Shown here: positions 36,682-44,855 of the stretch, one piece after another
Position numbering within the stretch: the first letter of the stretch is position 1
How the letters are laid out: every line of letters starts with the position of its first letter
From: an uncultured Erythrobacter sp.
GTDB taxonomy: Bacteria > Pseudomonadota > Alphaproteobacteria > Sphingomonadales > Sphingomonadaceae
Reading direction: 5' to 3'
Assembly: GCF_947502395.1 (NCBI RefSeq)
Contig: NZ_CANMZM010000002.1
Span: 868,001 to 932,000, forward strand
Length of the DNA stretch: 64,000 nucleotides
The notes under the pieces: generated by a model
The model's input: the letters and a program-made list of their open reading frames with translations, nothing else
Database searches by the model: none
What the model was told of the DNA's origin: nothing
Translations under genes and position numbers: made by a program

Positions 36682-38376
36682 ATGGCCGCTGAAGGTTCTG
36701 ACACTCTGGCCGGTCAAGCACCGATAGCGAGTTCCGGTGCTTTTGCCTCGCTTTGGGGCAAGGCCAAAGCATTTGCGCAACGTTGGCCGGGCGTGACCTC
36801 AGGCCTTTTGGGCCTTGTTTCAGCGCTTGGCTTCCCTCCCATTCATGCTTGGTGGATTGCCCTTCCAGGGCTCGCGCTCTGGATTGCGCACTTGCGCAGC
36901 GCTTCCGGCTGGAAGGGCGCGTTGTGGATTGGCTGGACCTTCGGCTGGGCGCATCTGACGTTGGCCAACAATTGGATCGCCACCGCCTTCACCTATCAAG
37001 CGAAGATGCCTGAGGCCTTGGGCTGGGCAGCAGTGCCGCTTTTGTGCATCTATCTTGCGGTGTACCCGGCGCTGGCGGCGCTGGCGGCGCATATGACGGG
37101 GCGTTGGAATGGGCGGCGCAGTGGTACGCTTGCGTTTGGGGCGGTGTTGGCCGCTGCATGGATTGCCACCGAATGGCTTAGAAGCTGGGTGTTTACCGGT
37201 TACCCGTGGCCGCCCTTGGGGCTGATGTTGCTTGGCGGATGGGAAGAGCCAGGTTGGGCACGGTTTCTTCCTTGGCTTGGCACCTACGCGCTTTCAGGCA
37301 TCGCGATCATGTTGGCGACCTATTTGGTCGCGGCTTCGACAGTTAAGCTGCCGAGCGGGTGGCATCGCGCGGTTGCGTTTTTGGGAGTGGCGGCGATCGT
37401 TGCCGGGCCCATGCTCCTACGGGTCCAATCCGATGGTGAGACGGATATCCAATTCACCCTCGTCCAGCCGCTAATTCCCCAAGAGGAGATCAACGACGGC
37501 TCCAAATTCGAAGAGCAATTTCAGCGCATCGCTCGCCTCACACAAAAGAACGCCGATCAATCGCGCCTTGTCCTGTGGCCCGAAAGCGCCGTGCCAGACT
37601 ATCTCGAAGAAGGCTATCCTCAGCGATACTACACCCGCATGACGGCGGGCGCCGATCCCGATTTCGCGCGGCGTAGGATTGGCATGGTGATTGGGCCGCA
37701 ATCAACCCTGCTCACTGGTGTTGTTAATCTCAACATCGGGCCAGGAACCGATGGCATCCCTCGTGCCCTTTCGGCTCGCAATTCGGTGATTGCGATGAAT
37801 GGAGAAGGCGAGATCACCGATCACTATGCCAAGGCGCATCTGGTGCCCTATGGCGAGTATTTGCCACTTGAGGACGTCTTGGGCGCAATTGGCCTATCTC
37901 GCCTCACAGCTGGTACAGTGCCATACATTCCCGGCCCCGGTCCACAAACGCTGGATCTCGGTGAGCATGGCAAGGCTGGCATTCAGATCTGTTATGAGAT
38001 CGTGTTCTCCGGCCAGGTCGTCGACCAGGAAAATAGGCCTGACTACCTCTTCAATCCTTCCAACGACGGTTGGTTTGGCACCTGGGGGCCGCCGCAGCAC
38101 CTTGCGCAAGCGAGGATGAGGGCAATCGAAGAGGGGCTGCCGGTTTTGCGCTCTACTACGACCGGAATCAGCGCGGTTATAGATGCGGATGGGATTGTAC
38201 GGGATACTGTCGCCAGCGGAGAGGCAGATGCGCTCGAAGGCCTTATTCCTTCAGCGAAAACCCCGACACTGTTCTCACAGTTGGGAAATACACTCCCGCT
38301 GATGTGGGCCGGATTGCTCGCGCTTTTGGGTCTTGGGATGCCAAGATTGCTTGCGCTGCGCAACTCTCGCGGCTAG
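36682..38376 (+). CDS. lnt: Apolipoprotein N-acyltransferase
   Basis: 564 residues, inner-membrane enzyme adding the third acyl chain to lipoproteins. About six TM helices in the first 230 residues are followed by a nitrilase-fold periplasmic domain. The catalytic triad is visible: Glu in LWPESAVPD (about 301), Lys in [11 protein letters not shown] (about 383), Cys in [11 protein letters not shown] (about 437). A final TM helix follows. It serves the several lipoproteins encoded in this window. 31 bases after the DUF4167 gene. Confidence 0.95.
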   Translation: MAAEGSDTLAGQAPIASSGAFASLWGKAKAFAQRWPGVTSGLLGLVSALGFPPIHAWWIALPGLALWIAHLRSASGWKGALWIGWTFGWAHLTLANNWIATAFTYQAKMPEALGWAAVPLLCIYLAVYPALAALAAHMTGRWNGRRSGTLAFGAVLAAAWIATEWLRSWVFTGYPWPPLGLMLLGGWEEPGWARFLPWLGTYALSGIAIMLATYLVAASTVKLPSGWHRAVAFLGVAAIVAGPMLLRVQSDGETDIQFTLVQPLIPQEEINDGSKFEEQFQRIARLTQKNADQSRLVLWPESAVPDYLEEGYPQRYYTRMTAGADPDFARRRIGMVIGPQSTLLTGVVNLNIGPGTDGIPRALSARNSVIAMNGEGEITDHYAKAHLVPYGEYLPLEDVLGAIGLSRLTAGTVPYIPGPGPQTLDLGEHGKAGIQICYEIVFSGQVVDQENRPDYLFNPSNDGWFGTWGPPQHLAQARMRAIEEGLPVLRSTTTGISAVIDADGIVRDTVASGEADALEGLIPSAKTPTLFSQLGNTLPLMWAGLLALLGLGMPRLLALRNSRG

Positions 38377-38393
38377 GGCCTCATCCAACAGAC

Positions 38394-38409
38394 ATAAAGA
38401 TTTCCTTAT
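38394..38409. promoter_or_regulatory. Palindromic operator candidate upstream of metK
   Basis: ATAAAGA-tt-TCCTTAT is a palindrome with one mismatch, about 60-75 bases before the metK ATG. AT-rich motifs of this type upstream of methionine-cycle genes are associated with ArsR-type SahR regulators in Proteobacteria (recalled, not checked). A separate short hairpin GCGCC-ctg-GGCGC lies at 38421-38433. Confidence 0.4.
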
Positions 38410-38468
38410 ATCTGCATATAGCGCCCTGGGCGCGTAAGAATCACTGGCTCTGGAGGCCCCAAAATACC

Positions 38469-39716
38469 ATGCGCAGCGATTATCTTTTTACCTCTGAAAG
38501 CGTTTCCGAAGGCCACCCTGACAAGGTTTCAGACCAAATTTCGGATGCGGTCGTCGACCTTATGCTGGCCAAAGACCCAGAAGCACGGGTGGCTTGCGAG
38601 ACGATGACGACGACCCAACGCGTGATCCTGTCTGGCGAAATCCGCTGCGCGCCGATGTACGACGAAGCCAATGAGGATTGGGCCGTCAATGGTGGATGGG
38701 CTCCGGGCGCCAAGGAAGAGATCGAACAGGCGGTGCGTTCTACAGTTCGTGACATCGGCTACGAGCAAGATGGTTTCCACTGGAAGACGCTGTCCTTCGA
38801 AAATCATCTCCACGGTCAGTCCGCCCACATCGCACAAGGTGTCGATGCCGGTGCAGACGGTTCGAACAAGGACGAAGGCGCCGGCGACCAAGGCATAATG
38901 TTTGGCTTTGCTTGTGATGAGACTCCGGACTTGATGCCGGCAACGCTCGACTACAGCCACAAAATCCTCGAGCGGCTCGCCAAAGATCGTCACTCGGGCG
39001 AGGCACCTTTTCTCGAGCCCGATGCCAAGAGCCAGGTGACCTTGCGCTATGAGAATGGTCGTCCGGTCGAATGCACGGCACTTGTTGTCAGCACTCAGCA
39101 CACGGAAGGCTATGACTCAGGAGCGCAAGAAGCCGAACTAAAAACTTACGTCAAAGGCGTTGTGGCCGACATCCTTCCAGAAGGCTTCGTCTCGGACGCG
39201 ACCCAATGGCACATCAACCCAACAGGCAGCTTCGTAATCGGTGGTCCGGATGGCGACGCAGGCCTGACCGGGCGCAAGATCATTGTCGACACATACGGTG
39301 GTGCAGCTCCGCACGGAGGCGGCGCGTTTAGCGGTAAGGACCCAACCAAGGTTGACCGCAGCGCGGCATACATCACGCGCTATCTCGCCAAGAATGTGGT
39401 GGCAGCTGGCCTTGCGACTCGCTGCACGATCCAGATCGCCTATGCAATTGGCGTGTCAGAGCCGCTTTCGCTCTATGTCGACACGCATGGGACAGCTGCC
39501 AATGGCGTGACCGACGCGAGCCTTGAGGAGGCGATCCACTCAATCGGCAAGCTTGGCGGGCTGACCCCACGCTCCATCCGCACGCATTTAGGCCTCAACA
39601 AGCCAATCTATCGTGTCAGCGCAGCTTACGGCCACTTTGGCCGCACAGCTGATGGTGACCGGTTCCCCTGGGAGCGTACAGATTTGGTCGAAGACTTGAA
39701 GGCAGCGCTTGGCTGA
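38469..39716 (+). CDS. metK: S-adenosylmethionine synthase
   Basis: 415 residues from ATG 38469. The long open frame upstream to 38070 overlaps lnt and is a shadow. ATP + methionine to SAM. Signatures: [31 protein letters not shown], and the P-loop-like [19 protein letters not shown]. It is slightly longer than the E. coli enzyme (384). Preceded by a palindromic motif (38394-38409) and a hairpin that may regulate it. Confidence 0.97.
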   Translation: MRSDYLFTSESVSEGHPDKVSDQISDAVVDLMLAKDPEARVACETMTTTQRVILSGEIRCAPMYDEANEDWAVNGGWAPGAKEEIEQAVRSTVRDIGYEQDGFHWKTLSFENHLHGQSAHIAQGVDAGADGSNKDEGAGDQGIMFGFACDETPDLMPATLDYSHKILERLAKDRHSGEAPFLEPDAKSQVTLRYENGRPVECTALVVSTQHTEGYDSGAQEAELKTYVKGVVADILPEGFVSDATQWHINPTGSFVIGGPDGDAGLTGRKIIVDTYGGAAPHGGGAFSGKDPTKVDRSAAYITRYLAKNVVAAGLATRCTIQIAYAIGVSEPLSLYVDTHGTAANGVTDASLEEAIHSIGKLGGLTPRSIRTHLGLNKPIYRVSAAYGHFGRTADGDRFPWERTDLVEDLKAALG

Positions 39717-39734
39717 TAGCGTAAGGCGTCTGTT

Positions 39735-40940
39735 ATGACGACGCCCCACGCTTCATCCAGACGTGTTGCAGAGCTCGACGCTCTGCGCGGACTTGCCGCC
39801 ATCGGTATTGTCTGGATGAACGTCTATGTCTTCGCGTTGCCAGCGCAAAGCTATTACAATCCGGTGGTCTGGGGACCTGGTCTTGGCGAAGGATCGAGCC
39901 TTGATCGCTTAATCTGGGTCGTCAGCTTCGTCTTTATCGAGGATAAGTTCCGCACGCTTTTCGCGATGCTCTTTGGCGCGGGTTGCCTCATCCTTCTTGA
40001 GCGGGGCGGAGAACGGCCCTGGCGCGCGCATTTTTCCCGGATGGCGGTGCTGCTGGTGATTGGCCTGGCGCATGCGATCCTGCTTGCCAGCAATGACATA
40101 TTGCGCGCCTATGCAATTGCGGGCTGTGCCCTGCCGCTTTTGAGCGCACTCAATGCAAGGGCGCTGTTTGCAATCTGTGTGGGGCTTGTTGCGGTGCATG
40201 TGGGCGGCGGAATTGTGGCCTTGGGTTCGAGTGTGCTGGATTTATACAACGGGCGCACTGGCAGCGATGCGTATCTCTATGCTGACCGCACCTTTGGGTC
40301 GAACCCTGCTGCAGTACAATACATGATCGACCAAGGTCGGGAGGAGTTTGGGACTCGCATCGCGCGTGGTATTGAGAGTGTCTCGTCGCAGATATCTTAT
40401 GTCGGGAGCACTTTGCCGATCAACCTTGCAGCGATGGCGCTGGGCATGGGTCTTTGGAAGACGCGTATGTTAGCGGGGGAGTGGCGGGTATTCCTTCTGC
40501 AGCGCTGTGCGGCAATCGCCGCCATTATTGCTATACCTGCACTTTTCGCGCTTGCCTGGTGGGTGTCCGACAACGGCTTTTCCGGCCCCATTGTGGGCGC
40601 CGCTGGCTTTGTGCTTTCTGCACCTTTCGACACGCTTCTCGGCCTTGCCTATGCAGCCATGGCGATGGCCTTCTTTGGGCAAGGCGGTGTGGTGACCGAG
40701 CGGTTGGCAGCAGTCGGCCGCCTTGCGCTGACCAACTATCTGCTGACGTCTGTGATCCTGACTGCGATTTTTGCCCCTTGGGGCTTGGCGCTTTTTGGTG
40801 AAGTCTCAAGGAGTGAGGCACTTTTGCTTAGCTTTGCGCCCGTCACAGCGATGCTTCTATGGTCGCCAGTGTGGCTGCGCTGGCTCGGAATGGGACCGTT
40901 CGAACGGCTTTGGCGTGGAGCTGCGCGCTTATTATCCTAA
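39735..40940 (+). CDS. DUF418 family membrane protein
   Basis: 401 residues with about 10 hydrophobic segments. The N-terminus RRVAELDALRGLAAIGI is the mark of DUF418/YeiB-type proteins, and FGAVGRLALTNY-like AAVGRLALTNYLLTS in the C-terminal half is the DUF418 core. These proteins resemble acyltransferase_3 membrane enzymes but their substrate is unknown. It follows metK by 18 bases, and its stop overlaps that of the convergent CoA-transferase gene. Confidence 0.85.
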   Translation: MTTPHASSRRVAELDALRGLAAIGIVWMNVYVFALPAQSYYNPVVWGPGLGEGSSLDRLIWVVSFVFIEDKFRTLFAMLFGAGCLILLERGGERPWRAHFSRMAVLLVIGLAHAILLASNDILRAYAIAGCALPLLSALNARALFAICVGLVAVHVGGGIVALGSSVLDLYNGRTGSDAYLYADRTFGSNPAAVQYMIDQGREEFGTRIARGIESVSSQISYVGSTLPINLAAMALGMGLWKTRMLAGEWRVFLLQRCAAIAAIIAIPALFALAWWVSDNGFSGPIVGAAGFVLSAPFDTLLGLAYAAMAMAFFGQGGVVTERLAAVGRLALTNYLLTSVILTAIFAPWGLALFGEVSRSEALLLSFAPVTAMLLWSPVWLRWLGMGPFERLWRGAARLLS

Positions 40941-42088
40941 CCGTCTTCGCCTAGCATCGGAGATGGGCGATCAAGCGCCAGTTCCGCATCTGAGAAGGTG
41001 AAGGGACTTCGCACACCGGGCATTCCGCCAAGGTCTACACGAAGGCCTCTTGCGAGCACTTGAGGGTCGGCAAAGACTTCATCGAGTTCATTGATTGGAC
41101 CCGCAGGAATCCCTTTCGTAGCGCAAGCTTCAAGCAAATCGGCCTTGGTCCACTTGGCGGTGGCCTTGGCGATTTCGGCATCGAGGGCATCCGCATTGTC
41201 CACTCGACCTCCATTGCTGGCAAAGCGAGGGTCTTGGGCAAGTTCGTGGCGATCAAGCAGCTCAACCAATCGCGCAAATAGCCGATCATTGGCGGGGGCA
41301 AGGATCACATGCCCATCACTCACAGGAAAGACGCCGTAAGGTGCGACTTGCGCGTGGGCATTGCCCATACGCGGTGGGTTGCTGCCGGTGGTGAGCTGAT
41401 AGGTCGCTTGGTTGGCGAGGAGCGCGACCGAGCAATCCAGCAGGCTCATATCGATCTGCTGCCCCTTGCCCGTGCGCCCTCGCTGAATAAGGGCTGCTTG
41501 AATGGCATTGGCTGCGTAAATGCCGGTAGTGAGGTCGCTGATTGAAACGCCCATCTTGACCGGAACACCTTCGGGTTCGCCAGTCACAGACATAAAGCCA
41601 CTCATGCCTTGAATCACGAAGTCGTATCCGGCCTCATGAGCGCGAGGCCCGGTGTGACCAAAGCCGGTGATCGAGCAATAGACAAGCGCGGGGTTGAGCT
41701 GTGTCAACGATCCAAAGTCCAGGCCGAATTTGGCAAGCCCCCCCGTCTTGAAATTCTGGATCAGGACATCGGCATCCCCAACAAGACTGCGCACGCGCTC
41801 AAGGTCGTTGGCCTTGCTGAAGTCTGCGACCACGCTGCGCTTGCCACGATTGCAGGCGTGATAATAAGCCGCCTCGCGCCTGACTTCGCCGTCTGGTCCC
41901 TCTCGTTCCACCCAAGGCGGACCCCATTGGCGAGTACCATCACCTTCAGGGCTTTCTATCTTGATCACATCCGCGCCAAGGTCGGCCAGAATTTGACCTG
42001 CCCAAGGCCCAGCAAGTACGCGCGCGAGTTCAAGGACCTTGAACCCAGCAAGCGGCGCATTCGGATTGCGCGGTTCTTCGAGCCACAT
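40937..42088 (-). CDS. CaiB/BaiF (family III) CoA-transferase
   Basis: 383 residues. Family III enzymes move CoA between carboxylic acids through an aspartyl-CoA intermediate. The catalytic Asp is in AGYDFVIQGMSGFMS. Other signatures: VLELARVLAGPWAGQILADLGADVIKIE, NRGKRSV and CSITGFGHTGP. The acyl substrate is unknown. It follows SCOT B by 4 bases, and so forms the last gene of a four-gene CoA-transferase operon reading 44288 to 40937. Confidence 0.88.
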   Translation of the reverse strand: MWLEEPRNPNAPLAGFKVLELARVLAGPWAGQILADLGADVIKIESPEGDGTRQWGPPWVEREGPDGEVRREAAYYHACNRGKRSVVADFSKANDLERVRSLVGDADVLIQNFKTGGLAKFGLDFGSLTQLNPALVYCSITGFGHTGPRAHEAGYDFVIQGMSGFMSVTGEPEGVPVKMGVSISDLTTGIYAANAIQAALIQRGRTGKGQQIDMSLLDCSVALLANQATYQLTTGSNPPRMGNAHAQVAPYGVFPVSDGHVILAPANDRLFARLVELLDRHELAQDPRFASNGGRVDNADALDAEIAKATAKWTKADLLEACATKGIPAGPINELDEVFADPQVLARGLRVDLGGMPGVRSPFTFSDAELALDRPSPMLGEDG

Positions 42089-42092
42089 AGCG

Positions 42093-42758
42093 TTACGCTC
42101 TTTCCAGAGCCACTTCGTAAGCTGCTGTCGTGCTGGCGGCGATATCTTCTTCGCTCACGCCTGGTGCCAGTTCGATGAGGCGGAATTGCGCGTCTTTGGA
42201 GGGTCGGTGAAAGACCCCGAAGTTTGTGATGATCATGTCCACCACATTGGCACCGGTCAGGGGCAAAGTGCATCCAGGTATGAACTTGGGGCTGCCATCT
42301 TTGGCGGTGTGATCCATCACCACAATGATCTTTTTGACGCCGGCAACCAGATCCATCGCACCGCCCATTCCTTTGATCATTTTGCCTGGGATCATCCAAT
42401 TGGCAATGTCACCATTCTGCGCAACTTCCATCGCTCCCAGCACCGTCAAATCGATATGGCCGCCCCGGATCATTGAAAAGCTGGTGGCGCTGTCGAAATA
42501 GGCACTGTGCGGCAGTTCGCTGATCGTCTGTTTGCCCGCATTGATGAGGTCTGGATCGACTTCATCCTCGAAAGGGAAGGGGCCGATACCGAGCATCCCG
42601 TTCTCGCTTTGCAGTGTCACCAACATACCCTCAGGAATATGGTTCGCGACAAGCGTGGGGATACCAATGCCAAGATTGACGTAATAGCCATCTTGTAGCT
42701 CTTGCGCTGCGCGCGCCGCCATTTGGTCGCGGGTCCAGCCTTTAGTTTGTTCACTCAT
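42093..42758 (-). CDS. 3-oxoacid (succinyl-CoA:acetoacetate) CoA-transferase subunit B
   Basis: 221 residues. Beta subunit with the catalytic Glu in LQSENGMLG and the glycine-rich GGAMDLVAG. With subunit A (43566-44288) it transfers CoA from succinyl-CoA to acetoacetate. The subunits are separated by a lipoprotein gene, whereas scoA and scoB are normally adjacent. 30 bases from that gene, 4 bases from the family III transferase. All on one strand. Confidence 0.92.
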   Translation of the reverse strand: MSEQTKGWTRDQMAARAAQELQDGYYVNLGIGIPTLVANHIPEGMLVTLQSENGMLGIGPFPFEDEVDPDLINAGKQTISELPHSAYFDSATSFSMIRGGHIDLTVLGAMEVAQNGDIANWMIPGKMIKGMGGAMDLVAGVKKIIVVMDHTAKDGSPKFIPGCTLPLTGANVVDMIITNFGVFHRPSKDAQFRLIELAPGVSEEDIAASTTAAYEVALERA

Positions 42759-42788
42759 GAAACGGGTCTTTCGCTAAAGCAGTGAAAT

Positions 42789-43565
42789 TCAAAGAAGCGG
42801 CTGCGGGATGAGGAACCAGCCATCACCGATGAGAGGTTCAAGGGCATCCGCATCTGCAGGTTGCTTCAAAAAGTCGTAAAGTTCATCAAAATCGGAGCGG
42901 GTGTCGCCAGCAATCGCAACCAAACAGCTAATCTGGGCCAGCTCTTCGCGCAAAATCTGTTTGCGGTCATTTGGACTGCGGAGCAGCAAGATGCGGTCTT
43001 CATTACCAATGTCGAGGCCGCTCAAAGCAAGGCTGCGATTGATGATCTCAATCTCGCCTATTCCGTGACCGGAAATCCATGCCACCGAAACACCATTCTG
43101 GCGCAGCCGGGAAAGACCCTGCGCGAGCCCTGATGGAGGGCGAGATGCGATGGATGGATCGAAGAGCTCACCTTGCGGGTCAAGATCGATGAGAATGGTG
43201 GGCGAGACGGCGCTGCATTTGGCCTTTGTAGGCTGAAGCGACACACGGTCGCTCAATACGGCGGCGTCTGGAGCTTCTTCCGGATCATTTTGCCATTGGT
43301 TGGCATAGGACAGAAATTGATTGATCCCGTTGGGGGCAATCGGCTCACGCACCGAGGGGACCGGCTTTGGCAAAGGGCGAACAACTTCAGATGTAGGTAC
43401 GTCGGCAGCGCGAGGAGCAGAGCCAGTGTGGCCGGATATCTCCCGCTCCCCCGGTAAGTCGCTAGCCGTGACGGGAGTTGCCGTGGCCACACAACCTTGC
43501 AGGGTCAAAGCCGCTCCCGAGGCGAGCACCATTTTGAATGTATAGTTAAGTGAATTGCCGATCAA
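42789..43565 (-). CDS. HAD-like lipoprotein inserted between SCOT subunit genes
   Basis: 258 residues if started at TTG 43565, or 247 from ATG 43532. The N-terminus resembles a lipoprotein signal ending LTLQGC. A proline-rich linker follows (about 45-85). The rest has HAD-like elements: ILIDLDPQG (motif I), VAWISGHG (motif II region), RKQILREEL (basic helix) and GDTRSDFDELYDFL (motif IV). The second motif I Asp is in place, so a phosphatase fold is likely and activity unproven. Its start immediately follows SCOT A. Confidence 0.7.
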   Translation of the reverse strand: MIGNSLNYTFKMVLASGAALTLQGCVATATPVTASDLPGEREISGHTGSAPRAADVPTSEVVRPLPKPVPSVREPIAPNGINQFLSYANQWQNDPEEAPDAAVLSDRVSLQPTKAKCSAVSPTILIDLDPQGELFDPSIASRPPSGLAQGLSRLRQNGVSVAWISGHGIGEIEIINRSLALSGLDIGNEDRILLLRSPNDRKQILREELAQISCLVAIAGDTRSDFDELYDFLKQPADADALEPLIGDGWFLIPQPLL

Positions 43566-44288
43566 TTACGCTTCCTCGCGGGTGCGAACGGTGCGGAATT
43601 CAATCTTCTTATCGTAGGGCGCGCCAAGGATCATTCGATTGACGAAAACTCCGGGCAAATGGATTTCATCGGCTTCCAAAGCGCCAGCTGGCACGATTTC
43701 TTCAACCTCAGCCACACAGACTTTGCCGCAAGTGGCGGCGGGTTGATTGAAATTGCGGGCGGTCTTGCGGAAGATGAGGTTACCGGTTTCATCCGCTTTC
43801 CACGCCTTAACAATCGAAAGATCGGCAAAGATGCCGCGCTCAAGAATGTAGGTCGACATCACTCCGTCGTGATCTGCGAAGTCCTTGTGTTCTTTGCCCT
43901 CAGCAACCTGCGTGCCGACCCCTGTTTTGGTGTAGAAGCCCGGAATGCCAGCACCGCCAGCTCGCATTCTCTCGGCCAAGGTGCCCTGGGGACAGAATTC
44001 AACTTCAAGCTCGCCAGAGAGAAATTGCCGCTCAAACTCTTTGTTTTCACCAACATAGGATGAAATCATCTTTTTGACCTGACGGGTTCGCAAAAGCTTG
44101 CCGATACCTTCATTGTCGATCCCGGCGTTGTTGCTTGCAAAAGTAAGCCCAGTCACACCGCTCGCTTTGACCGCATCGAGCAATCGCTCTGGGATACCAC
44201 AGAGGCCAAACCCGCCCGCTGCGACCAAAAGGTCATTGGCGATGACGCCTTCAAGCGCTGCTTCTGCATTTGGGAAAATTTTTGACAT
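43566..44288 (-). CDS. 3-oxoacid CoA-transferase subunit A
   Basis: 240 residues. Alpha subunit with the CoA-binding GGFGLCGIPE near residue 26, FASNNAGIDNEGIG and the later AWKADETGNLIFRKTARNFN block. It begins the operon SCOT A, HAD-like lipoprotein, SCOT B, family III CoA-transferase. Substrate assumed to be acetoacetate/succinyl-CoA from family knowledge. Normal length. Confidence 0.93.
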   Translation of the reverse strand: MSKIFPNAEAALEGVIANDLLVAAGGFGLCGIPERLLDAVKASGVTGLTFASNNAGIDNEGIGKLLRTRQVKKMISSYVGENKEFERQFLSGELEVEFCPQGTLAERMRAGGAGIPGFYTKTGVGTQVAEGKEHKDFADHDGVMSTYILERGIFADLSIVKAWKADETGNLIFRKTARNFNQPAATCGKVCVAEVEEIVPAGALEADEIHLPGVFVNRMILGAPYDKKIEFRTVRTREEA

Positions 44289-44579
44289 AAAGGAAAGCCG
44301 GTCCGTTTGATTTCTGTCTGGCCCAATTCCGTCTCTATTGAGGGCGGTCGTGTTAGATCGCTCGACAAAGGTCGGGTCTGATGTGGTCTCAGCCCCTGAT
44401 TAGTCGTAAGCAACCGCCATGTCACGGGGTTGCGAATGGTGACAACTGAAACTTCGACACTCTGATCCCGAATTCACAAATTGCCGATATTTTAGGCAAC
44501 TGATCAAAGTTTAGACGGCATAATGTGCATGGTGTGCCCGGAAAGTGATACTTCACAACCTCAAGATGAAGTTTTTGCA

Positions 44580-44698
44580 ACTAAAAGTGCGGCTTTCGCA
44601 CTTGCACAAAAAATGGTGCACTGCCACAAAGAGGGCATGCCTTACAGGCATCCTCTCCCAAACTGCTAAGCCCGGCCATTGTGCCGGGCTTTTTTTGT
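44580..44698 (+). ncRNA. Candidate small RNA, three hairpins ending in an intrinsic terminator
   Basis: In a 567-bp gap without supported genes, three stems follow one another: AAGTGCG/CGCACTT (44585-44603); GAGG..ATGCCT-tac-AGGCAT/CCTC (44631-44654); and AGCCCGGC-cattgt-GCCGGGCT (44669-44690) followed by seven Ts. Between stems two and three lies an unpaired CTCTCCCA, able to pair with Shine-Dalgarno sequences. The 5' end is not visible. No known family recognised. Alternative: a terminated leader or a stray terminator upstream of the AAA ATPase. Confidence 0.5.
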
Positions 44699-44855
44699 TT
44701 GGCATGCGAGCGATATCAAAAGGTCGAGCCTACGGATATGCGCATTCGCTCACTGCCAAAGAGTGGTTTGCAATCGCGCCTAGCGCGTCCTAGCTAATCG
44801 AAAGCACTCTCCAAGATCGCACTGGCGATTCCCTCTCAGCCAAAGGACAACACGC

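Noticed and set aside
38070-38468. Long upstream extension of the metK frame
   Set aside because: It overlaps lnt in another frame; the conserved MetK N-terminus begins exactly at ATG 38469.
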